A DNA stretch of 64,000 bases from Asterochloris sp. CNOR1. Lineage: Eukaryota > Chlorophyta > Trebouxiophyceae > Trebouxiales > Trebouxiaceae. Under the pieces are notes generated by a model. The model was not told where the DNA came from. It saw only the letters and a program-made list of their open reading frames with translations, and did no database searches. Made by a program: the position numbers and the translations under genes. Position 1 is the stretch's first letter. The number at the start of each line of letters is the position of its first letter. The stretch covers positions 558,001 through 622,000 of the forward strand of contig OZ017753.1 of the NCBI GenBank assembly GCA_963969365.1. Reading direction: 5' to 3'. This document shows, one piece after another, positions 21,626 through 33,389 of the stretch.

Positions 21626-24624
21626 ATGAAGCCTGACGAGAAGGGAGAGGTCTCCCTGGCGCAGAAAGTGATTCGCACCTACACCTATGTTGCCATCTGG
21701 ATCGGCCTGTCTGCCACAGTCATACTGGTGAGCAACGTGGACTGCCCCACCACAGCAGCTGTGGGGGGGCACATCAGCAATCGCTGCCTGCAGCTCTCCT
21801 GTATCCACAGCCAGCCCCACTCTGCAGAGACAGCCCCAGCCATCTCCACCGGCAGTCTGCCTGAAGGCACTGCTCTGGTGCACCGGGCTGCATGCACAGT
21901 GCCACGCAGGGCGGCCACTACATTCTGTCAGCCTGTTGCACAGCAATGACTGTCACCTGTACCCTGCTTCGTGAACAGTGCCTTCAATTGAACGCTGCCA
22001 CCGTTCCCCTTGGTCGATGGCTTTGCTGCTCACATGCCATGGCGGCTCTCTGCAGTACAACAAGTGGATTCTGGCCTACGCCAACTTCCCCTACCCTGTG
22101 GCGCTCACCCTGTGGCACATGCTCTTCTGCTCGACCCTGGCGATTGCCATCGTCAAGCTGGGCTACGTGCAGCCCATCGGCATGAGCGCAGACACCTACC
22201 TCAAGTGAGCACAGTGCAGTGCCCACCCCCTGGGATTTGCCAATTGCCATGGCGTCAGACGCAGCCACTGGGTTAGTGGCATCAGCACTTGCCGGTCTGC
22301 ACAAGCGCTGCTGCCAGCTCCATGAGCAGGCCTGCTCCATGGAGGACTGAAGTCTCTAAACAGAGTTTCGTTCTGCTTATGCTTTCAAGGGCAGGCATGC
22401 CCCCTGTAGCCTGCCACCCCGGGGCAAAGGACCGACTCCAGATTTCACAGGCAGGCCTGCTGACAGGTGGCGTGGCTGCCCTGCAGGGCGGTGGTGCCCA
22501 TCGGGGCATGCTATGCAGGCACGCTGTGGCTGGGCAATGCTGCCTACCTCTACCTCTCAGTCTCCTTCATCCAGATGCTCAAGGTGACGCCCAACCCCGC
22601 AACACACAGAGGGCTCCTGCCAGCAGCTGCAGACAGCTGCTTCCATAACTTGTTGCTCTGCATGACCGCCCTGGTGCGGCTGCTACAAGGTATAGTTTGG
22701 GCTGCTTTGCTGCCTGCGCGAGAATTAGCAGCAGCAGCAGCATGAGTGAACCACAAAGCACCAGCCTGAGCACCATCTTGGGCGATGCTTGTCGCACAAG
22801 GGGCTGCCACTCTGGGTCACACAGGCCTGAACATTGGTGCTGCAGGCTCTGATGCCGGTGGCCGTCTTCATAGTGGGCTGTGCCTTCAAGACTGAGAAGT
22901 TCAGCACCAATGTCTTTGGCAACATGCTGGTGGTCAGCCTGGGGGTGGCCATCGCCTCATACGGTGAGGCAGGCTGCCTTCCGATTCACCTGCCCTACCA
23001 GCTGTGCATGGCTGAGCCAGCAGCTGCCAGCAGGTGTTCTCGTGTTTGTACTGCCGCAGTATCTCCATTGCTGAGCACAGAGGACGTCAGAAACAGCCAC
23101 TCAAGCCTGCGTAGGGTGCTGTGCCAATCCTGAGGGCTCTGCACTCCCTACCAGTGATCTGAGTGCGCGTGGCTTCTGATCAGCCACTGCAGGCAGTTCG
23201 TGGCCTGCACAAGTGCCTGCTGCCCCCAGCGCGCCCCTGCTGCCCTCAGTGCGCCCCTGCTTCCCTGCAGGCGAGCTCAACTTTGTGGTGATTGGTGTCG
23301 TTCTGCAGATGTGCTCCATCTGCACCGAGTCCACGCGCCTGGTGCTGGTCCAGATCCTACTGCAGCGCAGGGGCCTCAAGCTCAACCCAATCACCACACT
23401 GTGAGTACTGCTATTTGTATCATTCGGCTGTGTCTGACTGACCATCTATTCTGTCTGACTGGGGCCCCTGCGAGTGGACAAATTCATGGTGAATGCACAT
23501 CTTTTATTACAAACATGGTTGTGTCCACACGTCAAACTTGGCTGCCCTGAGAAGCACTCTTGCGAAGTGCATGGGCAGCACAGCAAGCCCACCTGGTTGT
23601 CTGATCCCAGTTCAGATGACATGTCGGACAGTGTTGCAGCCTGAAGCGGTCCCAGAGGCAGGTTGCTGACAGTGGTTCTGGACCTGCTGTGCAGGTACTA
23701 TGTGGCGCCCTGCTGTCTAGCTTTCCTGGTGAGCCACTTTGCTGCACACGTGATTCCTCTGCAAACTGTTGAGCAATTCCCACCGGCATCTACTACAACT
23801 TCATATAATGTGCTGCTGGTCTGGCCCAGTTCCATACATGTGACGTCACAATGCAGGTGCTGCCCTTTGCTATGCTGGAGCTGCCCAAGATCATGAATGA
23901 CCCCAAGGTCAACCTAAACCCTGCCATCTTTCTGAGCAATGCTGCAGCCGCATTTGGTGAGCACTGGTGAATAAGCGGCCTGCTGTTACCTCATCTCCAT
24001 CTGCAGAAAACCTTGGCTAGAAACTGCTGGCCTGCTGCCATGGCAGCTGCTGGCCCTGCCCTTGGTGACATCATTCTTAGGCGCAAGATGTCAAGCAATT
24101 GCTGCACATCACATGAGCAGGGGCGCCTGACAGTGATTATGCCCTTGCCTGCAGCTCTGCTCTTGAAGCTTTGCTTTCTATGGGAACCTCTGGTCATTGC
24201 TGTCAGACTTAAGGCTGCTGCCTTGCAGGTCTCAACATGGCAGTCTTCCTGCTAATTGGAAAGACATCAGCGCTCACGATGAATATTGCCGGCGTCGTGA
24301 AGGACTGGATGCTCATTGGTCTCTCTGTGCTATTGTATGCATCTCCAGTCACCCCTCTCAACCTAGGCGGCTATTTCTTGGCCTTCCTGGCTGGTGAGTC
24401 TTGCAGGCAATGCAAATCCTCTGACATACCTTGTTGCTGTATGCTTCCAATCATGTCCCTGCTCAATCTGAGCCTGCTGTGTCCCTGCAGTTTGCTACTA
24501 TAATTTCAAGAAGCTGCAGGCTATGCAGAAGGCTCAGCCCCCAGCTGACCCTCAACCAACAGTGAGCCTGAGCACAGCATCAGCCTCTGACAATGCTGGA
24601 AATCCCCTCCTGAATAAAGCCTGA
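21626..24624 (+). CDS. Sugar-phosphate/phosphate translocator-like carrier (TPT/NST family)
   Basis: Nine exons, 21626-21727, 22056-22204, 22487-22583, 22846-22963, 23271-23400, 23695-23728, 23857-23956, 24229-24393 and 24491-24624, give 342 residues with every phase matching. The sequence follows the plant At3g14410/At3g17430-type proteins closely: a short hydrophilic N-terminus, then [103 protein letters not shown] and a C-terminal YYNFKK. About ten membrane helices are expected. There is no transit peptide, which fits the endomembrane (Golgi/ER) branch rather than the plastid TPTs. The family exchanges phosphorylated sugars or nucleotide sugars; the substrate is unknown. Confidence 0.95.
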
Positions 24625-24767
24625 AGCACGGCAGGGCGTCTTGTACAAGTGCTGACAGTGAAACATGAATTGAATGAAATGCAAAAAGCACAGAGAGGGG
24701 TCAGATAAAAGGGGGCATGGGGAAGTATGCATGTCAAGCCATTCTGCCAATGTGTGGTGCTCTTATT

Positions 24768-27700
24768 TCAGTGTGCAGACTGTTTACGCTGCCTGTGGCC
24801 ATACAGTAGTATGCATGACTCCCTTGGCAACTTTGCCAGGCTTGCTAAGCAGACTTTCAGCCTGCCATTAACCCCAATGTGCTGTGGTGTGGGAGCTGCC
24901 TGAAGGAGGCTGTAAATCAGGCTGGCCATGCAGGCAGCAGGGCTTGGGGTTTCAGGGGCTGCCTCAGCCTGCTGCACAAGGTGTTCCAATCTGGGCATCA
25001 GCAGGGCCTGGCAAACCTGCACAGCAGCAGCAGGCCATGAGTGCTTGACACTGGCTGGCTGTGCAGGAAGCACAGCAGCTTGGGACGCCACAGCTTAGGA
25101 TCAAGATTGGCACAGCAATGCCCAGCAGCCCAGCTCTGCAGGCAAAGTAACGGTGCAGCAGTGTGCAGCATGACTGAGCCCCGGCCACCAGGGAAACAGA
25201 ACAGCACCCCACCACAATCTCACCTCATCGTGGAGCCACACCCAGCCCCTGTGAGCCCCCAGCAGGTGCAGTGTGAACTGCAGCGTAGCCCAGTCATTTT
25301 CATTGTGCCCCGTCAAGTGCAGCAGCGCCCCTCCTTGCCGCAGCTGCCGAACAGCCTGTGCAATCTGGGCTGCCACGCGGTCAGTTGGGCTGCCACTGAA
25401 GCTCTCCCTGGCGCCGCCTTGCTCAATCGGCACCTGCCAGAGACCGCTGCACCTAGCTTGCACAATCTCAGCAGCCAAGCGCTCACAGATGCCTGCCTCA
25501 GCTCCAGGCCCGCCAGGTGCAAACGGCCGGCAGAGCTCGCATAGGCATGCTTGCAGACACTCAAGGAGCAGGCCAGGCAGCAGCCGCGGCCTCCCCGCTG
25601 AGTCCCCGGCATCTGTAGCAGCACGTGCTGCCTCTGACAGCGCCCCAGGCCAGGCCTCCAGCACCGCTGCTGCACACTGTAGGCGTAAGTCAGCAGAAGC
25701 TTGTGCCTCTGCCAGGATGTCCAGCAGCAGGGCATGAAGGGCCTGCAGCCAACAAACAAGTTGGACAGACATGGGTTGCTTGAGAAACGCAGATCATGTA
25801 GCCCATCACAACCCACGAATGGGTCAGCCGAAAGAGAGTACAACATCAGCTGCAGACCACAGAAACACACTCAAAGCATCCCACAGCTCCACAAGCATGC
25901 AGCAGGCAGCCCACGCAGGCCCCTGCACTCACCGACGCGCTGCCGGTCATGCGGCAGACAGTGGCTGTAACGCCTGCCAGCAGGCAGGCCTCTGTGTGGC
26001 AGTGCCCCTCCCCTGCAGCCAGCTTGGATGCTGCGCGAGTGTGCAGGTCCACACACAGCAGACCCTGGAAGGGGCACTCCTCCACCAAGGAGGTGCAGGC
26101 CTTCCTCTGCCGCGAGGGGATGACGTGGGAGTGCACATGGGCGTTGAGCAGGGCCTGACGCTGGCGCTGCACCTGAAAGGGTGCATAGAGTGGGGTCATG
26201 GTCAGATGGGGTGGCCACACGATTGTGAAGCGAGCAGATGGCTGCAGGCATCCACTGCTGCAGCTGGTCTAGCAGCACTGGACCTGTGCAAGCTGGAGAG
26301 TTTGGCAACACTCATGCACACGCAACTGCGGGAAACAGCGGAGCCAGCGCATCAAATCACAGCGGCTGTAAAACAGCCCAGGCAGGTAGGCCATGGTTGC
26401 CTGACAATATGAGGTGTCCATGCAGAGGAGCTGCACCCCACTGCTTGAGGAGCAGCCAGGCAGCTTGGATTCAGCGCACCTGTTGCTGCAGTGTTTTGAC
26501 AGCAATGGGGTCCGTTGCAAAGCGCTGGTCCAGCTGGGCGGCGCAATGCAGCAGCCAAGTGCAGAGGCGCCCAGTGCGTGCGTCCGGCTTCAGCCAATGG
26601 GAGCTGAGGGGGCTGTCCTCTAGCAGGCCCTCAGCTGACAATGGCGTTGGTGTGGGGTCAGGTGGCGTTTGTTCGCCCTTCAATCAGGGCACAGGATTGC
26701 TCACCACACTGAGCGCTCAGGGACGACCGTGACGGGCCAGAAGAGGCCAGACATGTGTGGCACTCAGGCTTGTTGCAGGGCAGCCAACTATACTTGTGTC
26801 GTCAGATGGCAGGCTGTTGCAACAGGTATGCAGCAAGCTGGGGCAAATGCCCCCTGAGGCGTGGCTAGAGGTTCCCAGTGCTGGTATGGTCAACCCAGGC
26901 AAAGCCCACATGCCTCAAGGATGCCGTGTGCTTGGCTATGGCCACCAGCGGTGCTCTCTATATATGAGAGCAAGCAGCCATTCCATGCGCTGAGGTAGTC
27001 AAAACCCCAGCATAAGCCCAGCCGCCTGCTGGTGCCACCCAACGCTGGCCAGGCTCGTGGGTGTGGCTGCTTGGGTAGGGCGCCCTGCTTTACCTGCCAA
27101 GTTGCAGTGCAGTCAAGCAGGCATGCACCCTGCTGCGTGCAGTCAAGCATGGTCAGCCCAGCCAAGCCCATCTGTTGCTGCTTCCCGATGCTGCTGAGAC
27201 AGTCAGCAGCAGCCAGCAGCAGGGCTCCTGTTCTAAGGGGAAAGCCATTGCTCCATGCACTGCGGCCGCCTGAACCCTAGCAAGATCAGCCCAGCCCAGC
27301 CCAGCCCACCTGCTGCTCCTCCCTCCCCGGACGGACGTGCTGCCCAGGTGCCTGGCTGCAACCGTCAGCGGTGCATTTCATGTTGCACGGAGGCTCCCCC
27401 CGATCCCAGCACAGTAAGCAAGCCTGGCCCACCTGCTGCTGCTCTGCGATGCTGCCCAGGCGCTTGGCTGCCGCCGCCAGCAGGGCGTCCTGTGCCGGAG
27501 GGCAGGCTGCAGCGCAGTCCAGCAGGGCAGCCGCCAGCGCCGCAAGGATGCAGTCCACTGGGCACTGGCGCTGCTGCCAAGCCTCAAACAGCTGCTGAGC
27601 GACGTCAGCAACCAGCTGCTCGCAGTTCTCCTGCAGCATGCAGCGAGGTGGATGTCAGCATCCCGCGCCACAGGCGGCCATGGGGCGCCTCTGTTTCGGC

Positions 27701-30700
27701 AGTCGAGGGTAAGGTGAGGCTGTCTGCTGTGCTGCACTGTGAGGAGCTGAGGCTGTCCGGTCTGCTCTGTCTGCTGCTTACGCAGCAGGGAGCTGGCAGC
27801 ACCGCAGCAAAGGGAGCAGTGCAGCAAAGCGACAAGGTCAGGGTGTGGTGATTCCTCCACCCAGCACATGCCGGCTTCTCACACAGCAGATGGCTGTGCA
27901 GCACTCAGAGGCACACCGTGCAGCCAGCATTGCTGCGAGGCAGGGGACTCTCAATGCAAAGCACAAGCACATTCACCTCTCGCCCCCACAGTACTCTCAT
28001 CAGCTGCTCCTCAGCCAGTTCCATGGCTGTCAGGCTGGAGACGGGTTGGAGGGCAGGTCCAGGCTGGGTAGGGGCAGCGGGCGCAGCTGATGCCGACCCC
28101 GGGGTGGTGCCGGGCTGCTGAGGACCCTGCAGGGTCAACTGCTCCGCTGGGAGCACACCGTCTGGACGGTGGGCCTGCGCTGTGGTGGGCTGCCGCTGAG
28201 TGGTGGGGCCACAAGGGGCCTGTGGAGAGCCTGCAGGCAGGGGTCTGAAGGTCAGCCAAGCTCAGCGGAAGAGGCGTGGTGGAGAGAGATTTGCGCAAGG
28301 CCTGCTAGACCACTAACCTCAGAGCTGCACAAACATCGGCAAAGGTGTCAAAGACTGGTTGGGGAGGTTGAGGATAGCCAGAGGGACAGCCGGCCACAGG
28401 GGCAGAGCTTGGGTGCATGCTGCGATGGTGATGGCAGGGGCGCTCCATTTGCATTTGCAGAGAGTGCTGTGCTGCACTGGCCACCCAGGCTTGCCAACAG
28501 TTGCATCTGCAGTCAGGGGCCTCACCTGGCCCGGCGGTGGTGTGCAGAGCAGGGATGGCAGGCCCCACTTGCTGCCGCTTGGGGGCAGCTTGCCCAGCTG
28601 CAGCAGCCTGCTCTGGGGCCTTTCGCTTGGCACCTACAGGCGGCTGGCGGTTGGGGCTTGCCACACCTGGACTGTGTGCCTTGGGCCCCCCGCCGCGACT
28701 CTCAGCTGCATCCCCTGCAGACACAAAGGGCATCTCAGAACGACATCTGGTGTTCTGCAGGGACTCCGGCCAGCTGCAGGCACTGGAAAGAGTTTAAAGC
28801 AAGATGGCATAGGCAGCAGCACTTTACAGGCATGACGCACCTGCCAGACGCAGCTGGTCACACGTCTTGGCCAAAACGACTACATCCGCCTCAGCAAGCA
28901 CCACAACGAACCTGATTGGGCTGCTCCTACCGACATGCCTGGAGCGCCGCCACAGTGATGGCCCAGTGTCACCTGCTTCTGCTGCCGATGCCCCGCAGCG
29001 ACTTGACCTGGTGCCTCTCTGGTGCCGACTGCGGCTGCAGGTGCCTGCCGCTGTCTAGAGCCCCACACAGGAATGCTGCAGCCCTGGAGGCCTGCCCCAG
29101 TCATCACCTGGTGCGCTGTCGGTGGTTCGTAGTGCTGGACTGCCGCGGCGGCCCAGGTCCTGCCCCGCTGTCCGCCACATGTCTGGCCCATTGGAGCCCT
29201 CCATACCATCCATCAGGTCACCCTGCAGGCAGGCACAATGGCTGGGGAGAGCTGCAGGCATGTCTGGCGGCCCAAAACCACTAACATTCTGCCATTGAAG
29301 CACCCCCAGAACATATGAAACAACGTGAGGGCTGTTGCCATGGGTGCCTCCTGCCGCAGTGAGCCAATGGGTTATTTACAGCAGGCTGCAATAGCCCAAC
29401 CCAGCCTGATATCCAAGCCTAATGGTCCAGGCCAGGGCCCGGCATCTGCTGTGTGGCCCCACCTGCATACGCTCTGACGCCTCGGCCGGAGGAGAGCGCA
29501 GGCGTGCACTCTGCAAGCGACCCCTCCAGTCCTCCAGGCCCTCCAGGCGCAGCTGCATGCCCTGCATCGTGTTCAGCAGCGCCTGCCTGCAGCACATGAA
29601 GCAGCAGTAGCGAATCAGTCTGCATGGTGCCCACGCGGCCCGGCCTATACTGGCATTTGCCATCGTACTGACTGCAGCATTGCATGGTAGCAGGCCTTCC
29701 CAACAAACCAGCTCCATCAGCACTGCCGCCAAAGCAGGTCAGGAGATCGGTGTATGCAAGCAGATTGGCCAGAGCAGGTTACTTTCAAGCCCCCAAGACA
29801 CCCAAGGCACCCCAGTTCACGTGGGGTCATCGTTTGTGTCAGCGGGGTGGTCGCGCGTGGAGGGAACGCTGTCTGCCCCGTCGTCTCTTGCAGCATGCTG
29901 CCGGGCCTGCTCCCTCTGCAGTCCCGCCAGCAATCCCTCGAGGCGCTGCAGCCTGGTCTGCACTGCCCCAGCCTGGGGGCTGCTGTCCTGGCTGCCTGGG
30001 CCCCGGCCCTGCTGGGTCAGCTGCTCGGCCCAGAGCTGCATGCGGGTGCAGGCCTCGCGGGCGACCGCGGCATCTTTGGCAGCCTGCCGGGCAGCGGCCT
30101 GCGCGCGGTCCACCTGCACCTCCAGCTGCGTCATGTCCTGCTTCAGAGCCTGGACCTTCCTGCACGGACAGGGGCACTGGTGAGGAGTGAGAGTGCAGGG
30201 CAGAACAGAGTGCCGGACCAGCTGTGACCGCCAGGACGGACAGGGGCACTGGACAGGAGTCAGCTTACAGGGGAGAGCAGAGCATACCAGACCACAAGCG
30301 GCAGGGTAGTGACCGCCAGCACAGACAGGAGCACTGGCGAGCAGAGAGGTCACAGGGCAACAGAGCATGCCAGATCAAGGATGGCAGGGCTGTAACGACA
30401 AGCACGCACAGGACTGGTGACAGGTCAGTGTACAGGGCACAGCAGAGCTTGCCAGGTCACAGGAAGGCATGGCTGGACCTTGCTGAGCAGACGGGGTTGT
30501 TGTTGAGAAGGGTCAGCAAGTAGCGGGCAGGGTTCTGGACCGGCTGCAGGGCCTGGACAATAATGAGACACCCTGCCAGGCAGCTTTAAATGCCTGCTGT
30601 GGTGTGGGCGTTTGCAGCATGCCAGGAACACAAGATGAGAGCAGGCACTAGGCCATTGCCAATCAGCTGCTGCAGCACCCCAGCACAGCCTGATAGAATA

Positions 30701-31175
30701 CCTGTCAGAGGCCTCCTGAGCCTGCTGTGCACGGGCGGCCGCCTGCTCAGCCTTGCGCTCCGCTACGTGCACTGCGCTCTTGGCTGCGCTGGCCTGCGCC
30801 TTCAGCTGCTCATTGTCCTGAACGACTGTGCTTGTATTCAAGATGAGCTCCTTGGCATCACGCTGCAGGAGCAGATGTTGTCAGGTCATGCTGCCTGCTG
30901 CTGTGAGGCTGGCCAGTGCAGTGACGCTGCCTGCTGTCAGGCAATGTGGGGATGCACAGATGTGCAGAAGATCACAACTTGCATGGAAGCAACAGCAGCA
31001 CGGGGCAGCACCACCTTCCTGGCATTCTCCTACTGCCTGCAAATACTTGGAGGTTCATGAACCGCAGCACCCTCACCAGTGCTTGACGTAGCTTCTGTTT
31101 GGAGGCCTTCTCCTTCTCCAGCCTTTGCACCAGCTCCTCATGAGAGCAGGCAGCATACTGATCGCTGGAGACCAT
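24768..31175 (-). CDS. Coiled-coil N-terminus plus helical C-terminus, not recognised
   Basis: The start is ATG at 31175 (MVSSDQYAACSHEELVQRLE), exon 1 31175-31047 with donor CAA|GTATTT. Later minus-strand exons encode coiled coil (NEQLKAQASAAKSAVHVAER near 30800; LKQDMTQLEVQVDRAQAAAR near 30120; NTMQGMQLRLEGLEDW near 29560). A Lys/Pro-rich linker with NLS-like KRKAPEQ follows near 28610. Ala/Leu-rich helical exons come next (27620-27430, 26220-25930, 25750-25210), and the protein ends at 24768. A stretch with GWVWLHDE followed by LDPKLWRPKLL faintly recalls the C-terminal domain of ICE1-type proteins, but I would not assign that. Nuclear location is an inference from the basic linker. Internal exon borders are only partly resolved. 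Confidence 0.5.
27080..27480 (-). repeat. Decayed tandem copies of an exon 3' end in the downstream intron
   Basis: The end of the minus-strand exon around 27430-27490 (plus-strand CCACCTGCTGCTGCTCTGCGATGCTGCC...GCCGCCAGCAGGG) is echoed near 27300-27365 (CCACCTGCTGCTCCTCC...GTGCTGCCCAGGTGCCTGGCTGC) and near 27165-27235 (CCATCTGTTGCTGCTTCCCGATGCTGC...CAGCAGGGCTCCTGTT). Both copies lie in the intron that follows the exon. Confidence 0.7.
30160..30475 (-). repeat. Four-copy tandem repeat of about 80 bp at an intron 3' end
   Basis: Units begin near 30165, 30235, 30321 and 30404 with (C)GGACAGGGGCACTGG, CAGACAGGAGCACTGG and GCACAGGACTGG. Each continues through a version of ACAG..CAGAGCAT(A/G)CCAGA. 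The first unit touches the acceptor of the exon encoding KVQALKQDM, so the array sits against a splice junction. Confidence 0.8.
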
Positions 31176-31652
31176 GGTGCAGCATCAGAACCTCATGTCA
31201 CTGAAGCTGCTAAGATAAAATCTGCATCAGCTGAAGTCGTGCTGTGCTCCGGTCCTGGTGACTACATCTCCTGGGCAGACCACAGTGTCATACACTGTAG
31301 CCCTCGCCCTCAAGGTTGGGAGAGCCTTGGACTCAACTGCCCTCTTACACATAACCTAAGTCGGCTACGTTGCGGGCAAACAGCCCCTGGGAAAGCGGTG
31401 GTCACTGACAAGCTCAAGAGGCAGATCCAGTTAGTGGAAGGACTTGGCGGCCTTGGCATCATGACCAAGGTGCAGAACCCAAGCGCCTGCTCTGCAGCAA
31501 GCCTGCCAGATCTTTGTTGAAAGCATCTGTTGCTGCCAGGCTGCGGTGCCATCTTAGGCTCTGAAACTAGCCTGGCGGATTTGCACAAACCTGCACAGGA
31601 GCACAGCAGCCATATGCACAACCATGTCTTCCGCTCTTGTGAGCAGACACTG
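31176..31652. promoter_or_regulatory. Divergent region upstream of uL13
   Basis: These 477 bp separate the starts of the coiled-coil gene and the ribosomal protein gene. It should hold the uL13 promoter. I see no recognisable box element. Confidence 0.4.
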
Positions 31653-33218
31653 ATGGCTGGTGTGCTGCTGATACAGACCATTGTGGTGGATGCCCGGGCA
31701 CACATGCTCGGGCGCCTGGCGTCTATCCTGGCCAAGCAGCTGCTGGGAGGCCAGCAAGTGGTGAGCCCTGCACCAGAAATGCTTTTCAGCAGCTCACTTT
31801 TGAGCTTTCTCAAGGTCAGGCCACCATTGAGGCTCGTCTGCTCGTCCACACCTGCGCGTGTCGCTCTGGCATGCAAGACATGGCAGGTGTCAGCCGGTGG
31901 CAGTGCTCTGCCAACCCTGCTGATACCCAGGCTGGCCTTAAGGCCCCTTGCCTGGGCCTGCTGCTGCAATAACCCTAGCCCTACTATAATTGAGTAGGCA
32001 TTTCATGGGACCCCTCTCTGGCTGCAGGCTGTGGTGAGGTGTGAGGAGATCTGCATCTCTGGTGGGCTTGTCCGGCAGAAGATGAAGTATGAGAGGTTCC
32101 TGCGCAAGCGCATGAACACACAGCCCAGCCATGGGCCCATCCACTTCCGGGCGCCCTCAAAGATCCTGGCGCGGACGATCAGAGGGTGCGCAGCTGCACA
32201 GCGCTTGGCGGCAAGAGCACCTGCTGACTCAGCTGCAAGTCTCAGCTGCTGGTGCAGGGCAGGCCCAGTGGGGACTGGGGGCCTTACAGCAGCGCTGTGT
32301 GACATGAGCCAGTGCCATGCGTAGCACTGGTTAGGGCTCATGAGTGAAGGCTGCGACTACATGAAAGCAGGCTGCAGCTGTACCTTCAAGCTGCAGGCCT
32401 GTGCTTGGGGCACCTGCCCCAGGTGCAGACAGGTGTGTCAGAAGGGGAAGCAGGTCTGGCAAAGACAGCTTGGGGCGATGATCTCTGCTGTAAACACGTC
32501 CCTGCTCCAGGGATTGTACTCCATACAACACAATCTGGTGTAGCCACATGACAACTCAGCTGCAGAGCGCTCAGTCTCCCTCTCCCTGCTCCAGGATGGT
32601 GCCCCACAAGACAAAGCGTGGCGCAGCAGCTCTGGACCGCCTGCGTGTGTTTGAGGGCATCCCCCCGCCCTATGACAAGACCAAGCGCATGGTTGTGCCC
32701 GATGCCCTCAAGGTCCTGCGCCTGCAGCACGGGCACAAATACTGCAAGCTGGGCGACCTATCCAAGTCGGTGAGTCTGGGACACTTGGTGGAGGCTGCGC
32801 TGCTGTTGGCCCAGGAGCCTAGGCCTAAGCACTGTATGCAGACACTGTAAGTGGGACAGTCCCTGTTCAACTCCTTTGTGTGGAGCTCAGCACTGCCTGC
32901 CTTGCCTATGCCACCAGCCCCTTGTCAACTGCAGTGGTCCCCCATTGCACATGCTGCAAGCAGAGCTGCTGGACTGCTGGCATGGCCGGCACCTCAGCAG
33001 ATTGCTGAGCTCCCAGGGGCCATCTGCTGTGCCTGACTGACTTGTGAGCATGGAACATGACTGTTTGCATGCTGCAGGTCGGCTGGAAGCACCAGGAGGC
33101 TGTAGCAGGGCTGGAGGAGGCTCGCAAGGTTCGCAGCAGCGAATACTATGCCGCCAAGAAGAAGCTCAGGGCGCTGCGTGCAAAGGCAGTGGAGACTGTC
33201 GACAAGCAGTCAGCATAG
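31653..33218 (+). CDS. RPL13A: 60S ribosomal protein uL13 (L13a)
   Basis: Four exons, 31653-31760, 32028-32185, 32595-32769 and 33078-33218 (TAG), give 193 residues, close to the usual 200. Diagnostic stretches are [95 protein letters not shown] and a Lys/Arg/Ala-rich C-terminus. It is a core protein of the large cytosolic ribosomal subunit. The chosen ATG begins MAGVLLIQT directly before the conserved region; an alternative first exon ending at the CAG before ACC cannot be excluded. Introns are 267, 409 and 308 bp. I looked for intron-encoded box C/D RNAs and could not support one. Confidence 0.97.
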
Positions 33219-33389
33219 AAGTGACTCAGCAGCGCTGCGCCCCGTTTGTCAGCATGTGTTTCACCACCATTCTCATGTTAAAGTTGAGCGAGGGGTCTCC
33301 AACAAGTTCCTACGAGGCAGCGGGAAGGGCGCACTGTTTTGCTATAGTACAGGGGACAGCAAAAGGGGTAAAGGATATGGGCTGCATAA

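Noticed and set aside
32186-32594. Box C/D snoRNA in a uL13 intron, as in animals
   Set aside because: I could not find a C box and D box at suitable spacing with a guide complementary to anything I can verify.
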